A program made the translations under genes and the position numbers. From Pseudomonas taiwanensis DSM 21245 (GTDB taxonomy: Bacteria > Pseudomonadota > Gammaproteobacteria > Pseudomonadales > Pseudomonadaceae), in NCBI RefSeq assembly GCF_000425785.1, contig NZ_KE384450.1, positions 62,001 to 126,000 of the forward strand: a stretch of 64,000 nucleotides of DNA, in the 5' to 3' direction. The first letter of the stretch is position 1; each line of letters opens with the position of its first letter. The notes under the pieces were generated by a model. The model was not told where the DNA came from, did not search any database, and saw only the letters and a program-made list of their open reading frames with translations. Shown piece after piece: positions 8,872-17,348 of this stretch.

Positions 8872-9510
8872 ATGAAAGATCCCTACGCGCCAGGCTTCTG
8901 GTGCTCCGTGACGATCCTGGGCACACTGACGGCCGGTTATTTCTACGGCATCCGCCATACCCAGCAGATGAACCAGGCGGTGCAGTTCCTCTATGCCGCC
9001 GCTGCGGTGACCGCGGCGGTTGCCCTGATGGGACTGGCCTGGATCGCCTGGCAGCAGTTGCACCTGAACAAGCGCGAGGTGGTTCAGGGGCGAACGTTGT
9101 TGACCATCTGGAACACCAAGGTTGCGCTGCGCCGTGTCGAGACTGTGTTCGACCGCTATTTCTGGGGTAGCTACTGGCACTCCGGGCGTACCTTCGAAGA
9201 GGTCATGGGCGAACTCAAGGGGACGCCACTGGAGCAGAGCCTGGATGCGCTCAAGCGCCAATGCCGGGCGCTCGACCGCGAAGTGCACGACCATCATCAC
9301 CGCTGGCTTGCCAATGCCCGTGACCTGTCCAGCGTGGCGACGGCCATGGCCCGCGAGCGTTATCAGCTGGATCTGTGCGAGCCGTCTAGCACGGGCCATG
9401 GCAACACGGCAGTGCTGAATCGGGATCTTGAAGTGCTGGTGTACACCTGGTCGGCGCGCCTGCGCAGTTTCGACCATCAGCTGGACGAACTGGAGCGCGC
9501 TTACCATTGA
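8872..9510 (+). CDS. Hypothetical membrane protein with two N-terminal helices
   Basis: I do not recognise this 212-residue protein. It has two hydrophobic segments (about residues 9-25 and 38-60, AVQFLYAAAAVTAAVALMGLAWIAW) and then a long hydrophilic, mostly helical part with His-rich DREVHDHHHRWL near residue 140 and a C-terminal coiled segment (WSARLRSFDHQLDELERAYH). The ATG at 8872 follows AGGGGATAG. The topology suggests an inner-membrane anchor with a cytoplasmic helical domain. The neighbours give no functional hint. Confidence 0.75.
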   Translation: MKDPYAPGFWCSVTILGTLTAGYFYGIRHTQQMNQAVQFLYAAAAVTAAVALMGLAWIAWQQLHLNKREVVQGRTLLTIWNTKVALRRVETVFDRYFWGSYWHSGRTFEEVMGELKGTPLEQSLDALKRQCRALDREVHDHHHRWLANARDLSSVATAMARERYQLDLCEPSSTGHGNTAVLNRDLEVLVYTWSARLRSFDHQLDELERAYH

Positions 9511-9522
9511 ATACCAAGGCGA

Positions 9523-9960
9523 TCATTCGCCGCGGATGTATTGCTCCAGCTGCTTGATCAGGTTGGCCTGTTCGGCGATGGTTTCCTTGACCAGGTCACC
9601 GATCGACAACAAGCCCAGCAGTTCATCATTGCTGACCACGGGCAAGTGCCGCAGGTGCCGGTCGGTCATCAGGTTCATGCAGTACTCGAGGTTCTGCTTG
9701 GGCTCCACCGTGACCACCGGCGCGCTCATGATGTCGCGCACCGGCGTGGCAGCCGAAGAGCGGCCCTTGAGCACCAGCTTGCGGGCATAGTCACGCTCGC
9801 TGACGATCCCCACCACTTTGTCGTTCTCCACCACGGGCAGTGCGCCGACATTCTTTTCTGCCAGCAACTTCAGGGCGTCGAGCACCGAGTCGTCAGGGCC
9901 GATGGTGTAGACGGTCTGATGCTGGGACTTGGTCTTGAGGATTTGTTCGACGTTCTTCAT
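9523..9960 (-). CDS. CBS-domain pair protein
   Basis: 145 residues consisting almost entirely of two CBS motifs: QTVYTIGPDDSVLDALKLLAEKNVGALPVVENDKVVGIVSERDYARK, then VRDIMSAPVVTVEPKQNLEYCMNLMTDRHLRHLPVVSNDELLGLLSIGDLVK. Stand-alone CBS pairs bind adenine nucleotides (AMP, ATP, SAM) and act as energy sensors or allosteric subunits. There is no fused enzyme domain. It converges on the hypothetical membrane protein with 12 bp between stops. Confidence 0.93.
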   Translation of the reverse strand: MKNVEQILKTKSQHQTVYTIGPDDSVLDALKLLAEKNVGALPVVENDKVVGIVSERDYARKLVLKGRSSAATPVRDIMSAPVVTVEPKQNLEYCMNLMTDRHLRHLPVVSNDELLGLLSIGDLVKETIAEQANLIKQLEQYIRGE

Positions 9961-10132
9961 ACAGGCCTCTGCGGGTGGAAAAAGCGATCTGTCCGAGTAA
10001 ATAAAGCATCCGGTACGAAGGCTTGCACGGCAATGCAGGAAACGGCATGGAGGCGATTGAAAAACGTCATGACGCGGCGCGCCTGTTTTCGGCCGGGCTC
10101 ATTCGCGAGTGGCCTGTCAGGCGGCCAGAACG

Positions 10133-10164
10133 AAAAAGCCCCGGGAGTGATCCCAGGGCTTTTG
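10133..10164 (-). terminator. Intrinsic terminator after tRNA-Arg
   Basis: On the minus strand, AAAAGCCC pairs with GGGCTTTT around a CCC/GGG inner stem and the element ends in a T run, three bases after the tRNA 3' CCA. It is a classic rho-independent terminator for the tRNA transcript. Confidence 0.85.
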
Positions 10165-10167
10165 ATA

Positions 10168-10244
10168 TGGCGCACTCGGCGGGATTCGAACCCACGACCC
10201 CTGCCTTCGGAGGGCAGTACTCTATCCAGCTGAGCTACGAGTGC
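10168..10244 (-). tRNA. tRNA-Arg (anticodon CCG)
   Basis: The reverse strand folds as a 77-nt cloverleaf: acceptor GCACTCG/CGAGTGC, D arm with AGCTCAGCTGGATAGAG, anticodon stem CTGCC/GGCAG with loop CTCCGAA (anticodon CCG, reading CGG), and T arm with GGTTCGAATCC. An encoded 3' CCA occupies 10168-10170. A terminator follows immediately. No integrase or attachment-site duplication is visible beside it. Confidence 0.97.
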
Positions 10245-10381
10245 AACGCGCACGCATAATACCCATCTGTGTCGATGACGTCCATCGCCTTGATCTGTGG
10301 CCATTTTTCCCCCAGTCGTCCGGCACCACGCTGTACCTGCAGGGGCCGGCTTGGCGGAGGTTGCACCGTGAAATTCCAGAC

Positions 10382-10469
10382 GGGGTGTTCAACCGTTCGT
10401 TCTTTTTTTCGAACAGCCTATTGTCCAACACCCCAGCACCCGCTTAGCATTCGTTTGAGATTTCAAACG
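10382..10469 (+). promoter_or_regulatory. gabD upstream region: nested inverted repeats, putative promoter and operator
   Basis: Outer arms GGGGTGTT (10382-10389) and AACACCCC (10427-10434) enclose inner arms GTTCG (10395-10399) and CGAAC (10410-10414) around a T-rich loop. A possible sigma-70 promoter is TTGTCC (10421-10426), an 18-base spacer, and TAGCAT (10445-10450). Immediately downstream, CGTTTGA (10452-10458) and TCAAACG (10463-10469) form a palindrome over the expected transcription start, where a repressor operator would sit. The promoter and operator are inferred; the repeats are seen directly. Confidence 0.4.
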
Positions 10470-10519
10470 CTCCGTGCCACGGGCGCGCTTTTCAACAATC
10501 AACAATTCGGGAAGCCGAC

Positions 10520-11962
10520 ATGCAGCTCAAAGACGCTCAGTTGTTCCGCCAACAGGCCTTCATCAATGGTGAATGGCTGGACGCGGACAGCGGCCAGACC
10601 ATCAAGGTGACCAATCCGGCCACTGGTGAAGTCATCGGTACCGTGCCGAAGATGGGCACCGCGGAAACTCGCCGCGCCATCGAAGCCGCCGACAAGGCCC
10701 TGCCGGCCTGGCGTGCACTGACCGCCAAAGAGCGCTCGGCCAAGCTGCGCCGCTGGTTCGAACTGATGATCGAGAACCAGGACGACCTGGCTCGCCTGAT
10801 GACCACCGAACAAGGCAAGCCACTGGCCGAAGCCAAGGGCGAAATCGCCTACGCCGCCTCGTTCATCGAGTGGTTCGCCGAAGAAGCCAAGCGCGTGTAC
10901 GGCGACACCATTCCGGGCCACCAGCCGGACAAGCGTCTGATCGTCATCAAGCAGCCGATCGGTGTCACCGCCGCGATTACCCCGTGGAACTTCCCGGCCG
11001 CGATGATCACCCGTAAAGCCGGCCCGGCCCTGGCCGCTGGCTGCACTATGGTGCTCAAGCCTGCTTCGCAAACCCCGTACTCCGCCCTGGCCCTGGTCGA
11101 GCTGGCCAACCGTGCCGGCATCCCGGCTGGCGTGCTGAGCGTCGTGACCGGCAGCGCTGGCGAAGTCGGCGGCGAGCTGACCGGCAACTCCCTGGTACGC
11201 AAGCTCTCCTTCACCGGCTCGACCGAAATCGGTCGCCAGCTGATGGAAGAATGCGCCAAGGACATCAAGAAGGTTTCCCTGGAGCTGGGTGGCAACGCCC
11301 CGTTCATCGTGTTCGACGATGCCGACCTGGACAAGGCGGTCGAGGGCGCGATCATCTCCAAGTACCGCAACAACGGGCAGACCTGCGTCTGCGCCAACCG
11401 TATCTACGTGCAGGACGGTGTCTACGACGCGTTCGCCCAGAAGCTGGCTGCCGCTGTCGCCAAGCTCAAGATCGGTAATGGCCTGGAAGAAGGCACCACC
11501 ACTGGCCCGCTGATCGATGGCAAGGCTGTCGCCAAGGTCCAGGAGCACATCGAAGACGCCGTTGGCAAAGGTGCCAAGGTGTTGGCGGGCGGCAAGATCA
11601 TCGAAGGCAACTTCTTCGAACCGACCATCCTGGTCGACGTACCGAAGACCGCTGCCGTCGCCAAGGAAGAAACCTTCGGCCCGCTGGCGCCGCTGTTCCG
11701 CTTCAAAGACGAAGCCGAAGTCATCGCCATGTCCAACGACACCGAGTTCGGTCTGGCTTCGTACTTCTACGCCCGTGACATGAGCCGCGTGTTCCGTGTT
11801 GCCGAGGCCCTGGAATACGGCATGGTGGGTATCAACACCGGCCTGATCTCCAACGAAGTGGCGCCGTTCGGCGGCATCAAGGCTTCCGGCCTGGGTCGCG
11901 AAGGTTCCAAGTACGGTATCGAGGACTACCTCGAAATCAAATACCTGTGCATCAGCATTTGA
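10520..11962 (+). CDS. gabD: Succinate/glutarate semialdehyde dehydrogenase (NADP-dependent)
   Basis: 480 residues of the aldehyde dehydrogenase superfamily. The Rossmann segment TPWNFPAAMITRKAGPALAAG, the general-base glutamate in LELGGNAPFIV and the catalytic Cys at residue 289 (NNGQTCVCANR) are all intact. The sequence is of GabD-I type. In P. putida the same gene (davD) oxidises glutarate semialdehyde in the 5-aminovalerate branch of lysine degradation as well as succinate semialdehyde from GABA. The partner transaminase lies 177 bp downstream, but a terminator hairpin sits between them. The start follows a weak GGAAG site. Confidence 0.95.
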   Translation: MQLKDAQLFRQQAFINGEWLDADSGQTIKVTNPATGEVIGTVPKMGTAETRRAIEAADKALPAWRALTAKERSAKLRRWFELMIENQDDLARLMTTEQGKPLAEAKGEIAYAASFIEWFAEEAKRVYGDTIPGHQPDKRLIVIKQPIGVTAAITPWNFPAAMITRKAGPALAAGCTMVLKPASQTPYSALALVELANRAGIPAGVLSVVTGSAGEVGGELTGNSLVRKLSFTGSTEIGRQLMEECAKDIKKVSLELGGNAPFIVFDDADLDKAVEGAIISKYRNNGQTCVCANRIYVQDGVYDAFAQKLAAAVAKLKIGNGLEEGTTTGPLIDGKAVAKVQEHIEDAVGKGAKVLAGGKIIEGNFFEPTILVDVPKTAAVAKEETFGPLAPLFRFKDEAEVIAMSNDTEFGLASYFYARDMSRVFRVAEALEYGMVGINTGLISNEVAPFGGIKASGLGREGSKYGIEDYLEIKYLCISI

Positions 11963-11981
11963 TGTAAAGGCTTTACCTCTG

Positions 11982-12019
11982 CCAGCGGGGCGCGAGAGCG
12001 ACGCCTCGCTGGTCTTTTT
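11982..12019 (+). terminator. Intrinsic terminator after gabD
   Basis: CCAGCGGGGCG (11982-11992) and CGCCTCGCTGG (12002-12012) pair with a single G-T mismatch and are followed by TCTTTTT. It lies between gabD and gabT, so gabT expression needs readthrough or its own promoter in the remaining 120 bases. Confidence 0.75.
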
Positions 12020-12139
12020 GACACTGCAGTACCTGGTGGCCAGGCCGTTCGCGACAGTCGATCAACGAATACTGATCGCGGGCAGCGCCAGCCACCCCCG
12101 AATAAGAGCGCCGTCAGAGTCGGCGCGAATGAGGGCATT

Positions 12140-13417
12140 ATGAGCAAGACCAACGAATCCTTGATGCAACGTCGTGTAGCCGCCGTCCCACGTGGCGTTG
12201 GCCAGATCCACCCGATCTTCGTCGAAAGCGCGAAGAACTCGACCGTGATCGACGTTGAAGGCCGCGAACTGATCGACTTCGCTGGCGGCATCGCCGTACT
12301 GAACACCGGCCACCTGCACCCGAAAGTGGTCGCGGCCGTGCAAGAGCAGCTGACCAAGGTCAGCCACACCTGCTTCCAGGTCCTGGCGTACGAGCCCTAT
12401 GTAGAGCTGTGCGAAAAGATCAACAAACTGGTTCCAGGTGACTTCGCCAAGAAAACCCTGCTGGTGTCCACCGGTTCCGAAGCTGTCGAGAACGCCGTCA
12501 AGATCGCCCGCGCCGCCACTGGCCGTGCTGGCGTCATCGCCTTCACCGGCGGCTACCATGGCCGCACCATGATGACCCTGGGCCTGACCGGTAAAGTCGT
12601 GCCGTACTCCGCTGGCATGGGCCTGATGCCAGGTGGCATCTTCCGCGCCCTGTTCCCGAGCGAGCTGCACGGTATCAGCGTTGACGACGCCATTGCTTCG
12701 GTCGAGCGTATCTTCAAGAACGACGCCGAGCCGCGCGACATCGCCGCGATCATCCTCGAGCCAGTACAAGGTGAAGGCGGCTTCCTGCCAGCGCCGAAAG
12801 AGCTGATGAAGCGTCTGCGCGAGCTGTGCGACAAGCACGGTATCCTGCTGATCGCCGACGAAGTACAGACTGGCGCTGGCCGTACCGGTACCTTCTTCGC
12901 CATGGAACAGATGGGCGTTGCGCCTGACCTGACCACCTTCGCCAAATCCATCGCCGGCGGCTTCCCACTGGCCGGTGTCTGCGGCAAAGCCGAGTACATG
13001 GACGCCATCGCCCCGGGCGGCCTGGGCGGCACCTATGCCGGTTCGCCGATCGCCTGCGCCGCGGCCCTGGCCGTTATTCAGGTGTTCGAGGAAGAGAAGC
13101 TGCTGGACCGCAGCAAGGCTGTTGGCGAGCGCCTGACCGCTGGCCTGCGCAAGATTCAGGAAAAGCACCCGATCATCGGTGATGTTCGTGGCCTGGGCTC
13201 GATGATTGCTGTCGAAGTCTTCGAGAAGGGCACTCACACCCCGAACCCAACCGCGGTAGCCCAGGTGGTTGCCAAGGCGCGCGACAAGGGGCTGATCCTG
13301 CTGTCCTGCGGTACCTACGGCAACGTTCTGCGTATCCTGGTTCCGCTGACCGCCGAAGACGCGCTGCTGGACAAAGGCCTGGCAATCATCGAAGAGTGCT
13401 TCGCTGAACTCGCTTGA
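12140..13417 (+). CDS. gabT: 4-aminobutyrate / 5-aminovalerate aminotransferase
   Basis: 425 residues of class III PLP aminotransferase. Recognisable parts are the N-terminal PRGVGQIHPIFVESAKNSTVIDVEGRE-type substrate region, GSEAVENAVKIARAATGR for cofactor phosphate binding, IADEVQTGAGRTG, and the PLP lysine at about residue 269 (TTFAKSIAGGFPL). It transfers the amino group of GABA (or 5-aminovalerate, as DavT in P. putida) to 2-oxoglutarate, supplying the semialdehyde to GabD. A GABA permease gene is not in the window. A strong terminator follows. Confidence 0.95.
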   Translation: MSKTNESLMQRRVAAVPRGVGQIHPIFVESAKNSTVIDVEGRELIDFAGGIAVLNTGHLHPKVVAAVQEQLTKVSHTCFQVLAYEPYVELCEKINKLVPGDFAKKTLLVSTGSEAVENAVKIARAATGRAGVIAFTGGYHGRTMMTLGLTGKVVPYSAGMGLMPGGIFRALFPSELHGISVDDAIASVERIFKNDAEPRDIAAIILEPVQGEGGFLPAPKELMKRLRELCDKHGILLIADEVQTGAGRTGTFFAMEQMGVAPDLTTFAKSIAGGFPLAGVCGKAEYMDAIAPGGLGGTYAGSPIACAAALAVIQVFEEEKLLDRSKAVGERLTAGLRKIQEKHPIIGDVRGLGSMIAVEVFEKGTHTPNPTAVAQVVAKARDKGLILLSCGTYGNVLRILVPLTAEDALLDKGLAIIEECFAELA

Positions 13418-13432
13418 TGTGACCTGCGTCAG

Positions 13433-13461
13433 AAAAAAACCCGCTTCGGCGGGTTTTTTTT
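13433..13461 (+). terminator. Intrinsic terminator after gabT
   Basis: A-rich 5' side, ACCCGC TTCG GCGGGT tetraloop hairpin and a run of eight T residues make a near-ideal rho-independent terminator just after gabT. Confidence 0.93.
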
Positions 13462-13554
13462 GTGCCAAGAAAACGCCGGTGGCGCTATGTTTGTCGGAGG
13501 ACTTGCCTTGGAAGCTGCAACGGATTGCGTGTCAGGGATATTCAGGAGTTGGCC

Positions 13555-14856
13555 ATGAACGCTGCAGACCCCACCCCACCTTGCGTATTGATTGCCGAGG
13601 GCGACCCTTGGGTGCGCGATATGCTCAGCGAAATGCTGCTCAGTGTCCGCTGCGATGCTCGTCTGCAAGTGTGCGCCGATGGCGCCCAGGCGCTGACTGC
13701 ACTGTCCAGCAAGCCCGACCTGATCATTGCGGCCCGTGAGCTGGCAGGTGTCGATGGTCTTGACCTGCTGCGCAAGGTCCGCGCCAAAGGCCCGGAGTTG
13801 CCGTTCATTCTCATGAGCAACCGCAGCGACAGCGCCAGTGTGCGCGAGGCCTTGCCATTGCACCCCACGGCCTACCTGAGCAAACCACTGAACCTCGATA
13901 GCCTGCGCAAGCGCCTGGAAGCGTTGCTGTTGGAAGTTGGCGAACAGATCGCTTGCCCGGTTCAACCCTTGCAGCCGGGTATCACGCTGAGTGCCTTCCT
14001 GGAGCAGCGCCGTGCCACCGCTGATGGCGGCCCCCTGTTCGCTGACGTGGAGCTTGCGATCAAGCGAGCGCTGAATCCACAGGGGTTGGACCTGAAGGTG
14101 CTCGAAGCCGAAGTGCGTGACGATCCGCAAATTACCGCGGTGCTGATCGCCGCTGCCAACAGCGCCGCCCTGCACCGCGATGCCCCGGTGCAAACCCTGT
14201 TGCAGGCGTTGAACAAGCTGGGCAGCACGCAGAGCATGAACCTGATACTGGGTATGACGCTCAAGCGCAGCGCGCGCCTGAGCGACCCGTTGCTGGCGAG
14301 CCAGGCCACGCACTTCTGGAAGCTGTCGCTGCACAGCGCTGAGTATGCCCGCAGCTTGGCGCGCATGCTCGAGCTCGATGAAGAGCGCTGTTATTGCGCA
14401 GGCTTGCTGCATTGCCTGGGCGACCTGGCTGTATTGCGCTGCCTGCAGGAGTGGCGACTGGGGGGAGGCGCACTGGACGAACATCAGGTGCAGCAGTCGC
14501 TTGATGAGTTCGGTGCGGCGTTCGGCTCGGCGTTGCGCACCCGTTGGCGCTTGCCGCTGAGTCTGCGCGAGCTGATTGCAGCCATCTACCAACTGGGTGG
14601 GGGGGTGTACTCGCGGGAGATCCTGGCCATGAACCTGGCTGGGCAATTGGCGCGGTTGCCTGGGGACCAAGGGCTGGAAAAGCTGGCCAGTAGCAAGACC
14701 GCCCGCCTGCTCAAGGTCGGCTTGCCCGAGTTGAACCGGCTGCGCAAGTTGGACAGTGCCGAGGTGAAGCCGAAGGAGGACGTGACGGTTGAGGTGGCTG
14801 TAGCAATTGCTGATGAAGAAGAGCCCTCATCCAACGAGGGAGAGTCTCTGGCCTGA
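13555..14856 (+). CDS. HDOD-domain protein with degenerate receiver domain
   Basis: 433 residues. Residues 10-125 look like a response-regulator receiver (VLIAEGDPWVRDML, PFILMSN, YLSKPLNLDSL), but the segment DLIIAARELAGVDG has Ala where the phosphoacceptor Asp should be. Residues about 165-380 form an HDOD domain (VLEAEVRDDPQITAVLIAAANSAAL, GSTQSMNLILGMTLKRSARL), a signalling domain related to HD hydrolases but without their catalytic ligands. The C-terminus is acidic. The ATG at 13555 follows a CAGGAG site. It converges on the diguanylate cyclase gene 45 bp away and probably acts as a phosphorylation-independent scaffold; its target is unknown. Confidence 0.85.
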   Translation: MNAADPTPPCVLIAEGDPWVRDMLSEMLLSVRCDARLQVCADGAQALTALSSKPDLIIAARELAGVDGLDLLRKVRAKGPELPFILMSNRSDSASVREALPLHPTAYLSKPLNLDSLRKRLEALLLEVGEQIACPVQPLQPGITLSAFLEQRRATADGGPLFADVELAIKRALNPQGLDLKVLEAEVRDDPQITAVLIAAANSAALHRDAPVQTLLQALNKLGSTQSMNLILGMTLKRSARLSDPLLASQATHFWKLSLHSAEYARSLARMLELDEERCYCAGLLHCLGDLAVLRCLQEWRLGGGALDEHQVQQSLDEFGAAFGSALRTRWRLPLSLRELIAAIYQLGGGVYSREILAMNLAGQLARLPGDQGLEKLASSKTARLLKVGLPELNRLRKLDSAEVKPKEDVTVEVAVAIADEEEPSSNEGESLA

Positions 14857-14901
14857 CAAACCGGAGTCGCAGTACGGGCCAGGCGCTGGTGGCTTGCCGG
14901 G

Positions 14902-15879
14902 TCATCCCATCACTATCTGGTTCTTGCCTTGCCGCTTGGCCTGGTACATGGCCGCATCCGCCCGGGCGAATACGCTGTCCAGCGATGCATCTTCATCGGT
15001 CAGCCCGGTCAATCCCTGGCTGATGGTCACGCCATAGGTGTGATCGCCATGGGTGAAGCTCAATCGCTGAATCTCTCGCTGCAGGCGCTCGGCGATCTGC
15101 TCCGCCATCTGCGCCGTGCAGCCTGGAAACACCGCGGCGAACTCCTCGCCGCCAATACGCCCGAATACGTCGCCGCGCCGTAGAACGGCTTTGCCGCTAT
15201 CGGCGATGCGCTGCAGGACTTGGTCGCCTTCCTGGTGGCCGTAGCTGTCGTTGATCTGTTTGAAGTCGTCGATGTCCAGCAGCAGGAAGGCCAGTGGTGT
15301 GCCAGCCTCGCGGGCACTGGCGAAGGCCTGGTTGGCACAGTCGAAGAAATGCCGGCGATTGCTGCTCTGGGTCAGCACATCAGTGGTGGCCAGGCGCTGC
15401 AGTTCGCCTTCCAATTGCTTCTTTTCGGTGATGTCCTCGGCGATGCCGACGATGATCACGCGTTGCTCGCCATCACGCTGCTGATTGATGTAGCACTTGT
15501 CGCTAAGCCAGCGTACTTGGCCGTCGGCATTGATGATCCGATACTCGCGGTCTTCCATCGAGCCTTTGAGCAGCACCTGGGCCAGACTGCGTTCGGCGTG
15601 CTCCAGGTCATCCGGGTAGATGCTGTCGCGCCACTCGTTGTAGTCGGCCAGCACCAGGCTGGCCGGTCGGCCGAAGATGCGTTCGTAGGCTGGGCTGACG
15701 TACAACACTTGACGGGCTTCCCAGTCGAAAGCCCACAGCACTGCGTTGACGCTGTCGAGCAGCGAGCTGAAGAGCTGCTCACGCTCGCTGAGGCGGGCGA
15801 CTTCACCTTGCGCATGCAGCAGAGCCAGCAGGGTCTGGGCGGCTTCCGGTGGTTGGGATGAATGGTTGGGCTTGGCCAT
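14902..15879 (-). CDS. PAS-GGEEF diguanylate cyclase
   Basis: About 325 residues from the ATG at 15879 (MAKPNHSSQPPEAA). A short coiled N-terminus leads to a PAS domain with a PAC-like end (about 35-150: VNAVLWAFDWEARQVLYVSPAYERIFGR, EYRIINADGQVRWLSD) and then a GGDEF domain (about 165-325). The active-site variant is GGEEF, preceded by an RRGD inhibitory I-site exactly five residues upstream, so it should make cyclic di-GMP from GTP and be product-inhibited. No membrane segment is seen, so it is cytoplasmic. An upstream in-frame start at 16014 is possible but unlikely, since it lacks a ribosome site. Confidence 0.9.
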   Translation of the reverse strand: MAKPNHSSQPPEAAQTLLALLHAQGEVARLSEREQLFSSLLDSVNAVLWAFDWEARQVLYVSPAYERIFGRPASLVLADYNEWRDSIYPDDLEHAERSLAQVLLKGSMEDREYRIINADGQVRWLSDKCYINQQRDGEQRVIIVGIAEDITEKKQLEGELQRLATTDVLTQSSNRRHFFDCANQAFASAREAGTPLAFLLLDIDDFKQINDSYGHQEGDQVLQRIADSGKAVLRRGDVFGRIGGEEFAAVFPGCTAQMAEQIAERLQREIQRLSFTHGDHTYGVTISQGLTGLTDEDASLDSVFARADAAMYQAKRQGKNQIVMG

Positions 15880-15984
15880 GTGCACGAAGCAGTTCTCGAC
15901 ATGAAAGCGTGCGGCCACAGACCGGCCTGCCACGCGGGCGATGTGCCGATTTGAGTTCAAGTGCTGGCGGGAAGTTCCAGGCAA

Positions 15985-16005
15985 ACGCCCCGCTGGATGG
16001 GGCGT
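15985..16005 (-). terminator. Terminator of the desaturase gene
   Basis: ACGCCCC (15985-15991) and GGGGCGT (15999-16005) form a perfect 7-bp stem with a 7-base loop between the desaturase stop and the cyclase gene; a short T stretch follows on the minus strand. Confidence 0.65.
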
Positions 16006-16020
16006 GCCGATCAACGGTTA

Positions 16021-17205
16021 TCAGGCGCCGGTAGGGCGCAGGGAGTAGGTCTTGAGCTGCGCTGCGAAGTCGTGCAGCGCGTGGATACCACTGGCCTCGG
16101 CCTCATGCACCCAGTCCTTGATGGCGGCAAGCATGTCATGGCCGTTGGCGCTGGTCCGGGCCCAGATCTGCTGCAGGGCCAGGCGCTTCTCGTAGATGGT
16201 CTTCAAGGCCTGGCTATGGGCGAGCATGGACTCGATGCGCGCGTGGTGGCGATCTTCCAGCAAGCTGGTTTCCCGCGACAGCAGGCGTTTGGCGCGGCGG
16301 AAGTGGTGGCGCACCGAGGCGTCCACCTTGGCCAGCTCTTGCTTGACCAGCGGGCCGATCACCAGCTTGCGGTACTGAGCCATGATCTGGAAGCGGTTGT
16401 TGAGGATGGCCATGGCGGTATCCATGTCCAGGCTGGCCTTACCCTCGACCCGGTGGGCGATAGGCGCGACCCGTTGTACCTTGGCCAGGCGCAGCAGGCA
16501 GAACAGGCGGATCCAGGCCCAGCCCATGTCGAATTCCCAGCGCCTGACCGAAAGCTTGGCCGAGTTAGGGTAGGTATGGTGATTGTTGTGCAGTTCTTCC
16601 CCGCCAATGACGATGCCCCATGGCACCAGGTTGGTGGCGGCGTCGCGGCATTCGAAGTTGCGGTAGCCGACGGCATGGCCCAGGCCGTTCACCACGCCTG
16701 CGGCCCAGAATGGAATCCACATCATCTGAACTGCCCAGACGGTGATGCCGAGGGTGCCGAACAGCAGCAGGTCGATGACGGCCATCAGCGCGATGCCGCC
16801 CAGCTTGTAGCGTGAATAGAGGTTGCGCTCGATCCAGTCATCCGGGCAGTTCTTGCCGTAGATGCGCAGGGTCTCGGGGTTGCGCGCCTCTTCCCGGTAG
16901 AGCTCCGCACCTTTGCGCAGCACGGTGCCCAGGCCCTTGTAGACCGGGCTGTGCGGGTCTTCAGGGGTTTCGCACTTGGCGTGGTGCTTGCGGTGGACGG
17001 CGGTCCATTCGCGGGTATTCTGCGCCGTGGTCAGCCACAGCCAGAAGCGGAAAAAATGCTTGAGCGCACCGTTGAGCTCCAGGGCGCGGTGGGCGGAGTA
17101 GCGGTGCAGGTAGACGGTGACGCTGACGATGGTCACATGGGTCATCAGCAAGGTGATGGCGACCAGTTGCCAGGCCGACAAGTCGAGCAGGCCGTTGTAC
17201 CACAT
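16021..17205 (-). CDS. desA: Acyl (delta-9) fatty acid desaturase
   Basis: 394 residues with the three histidine boxes of membrane di-iron desaturases: HRYSAHR near residue 34, HRKHH near 72 and HNNHH near 206. Hydrophobic hairpins lie at about 10-55 and 140-185, and the C-terminus is long and helical with basic residues. It introduces a double bond into acyl chains in the inner membrane, changing membrane fluidity. The best match in memory is P. aeruginosa DesA (PA0286), which likewise lies next to the cyclic-di-GMP gene pipA (PA0285). It is divergent from that gene here too. Confidence 0.92.
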   Translation of the reverse strand: MWYNGLLDLSAWQLVAITLLMTHVTIVSVTVYLHRYSAHRALELNGALKHFFRFWLWLTTAQNTREWTAVHRKHHAKCETPEDPHSPVYKGLGTVLRKGAELYREEARNPETLRIYGKNCPDDWIERNLYSRYKLGGIALMAVIDLLLFGTLGITVWAVQMMWIPFWAAGVVNGLGHAVGYRNFECRDAATNLVPWGIVIGGEELHNNHHTYPNSAKLSVRRWEFDMGWAWIRLFCLLRLAKVQRVAPIAHRVEGKASLDMDTAMAILNNRFQIMAQYRKLVIGPLVKQELAKVDASVRHHFRRAKRLLSRETSLLEDRHHARIESMLAHSQALKTIYEKRLALQQIWARTSANGHDMLAAIKDWVHEAEASGIHALHDFAAQLKTYSLRPTGA

Positions 17206-17309
17206 AGGTTTGGAAACCCTCGAAAACAGGGAAGGGCCTGATTATCCCTTGGTAGGGAAATAAAACCAGTCACCCTTTCAGATAGGAAGTCACGACATGT
17301 TTCAGCCTT

Positions 17310-17315
17310 TATAAT
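17310..17315 (+). promoter_or_regulatory. Candidate -10 element for the PAS-GGDEF-EAL gene
   Basis: A perfect TATAAT hexamer lies 39 bases before the ATG at 17349, but no good -35 box is seen at 16-18 bases. A start near 17322 would leave only about nine bases before the upstream ATG at 17331, which favours 17349 as the translation start. Confidence 0.4.
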
Positions 17316-17348
17316 GCCCCATCCTTTTTCATGGGCTTTGCACCCGAC

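Noticed and set aside
10168..10244. tRNA-Arg as an integration site for a mobile element
   Set aside because: No integrase, no duplicated tRNA end and core genes on both sides.
12062..13468. 468-codon minus-strand frame opposite gabT
   Set aside because: Fully antisense to gabT and crosses its terminator; no recognisable motif.
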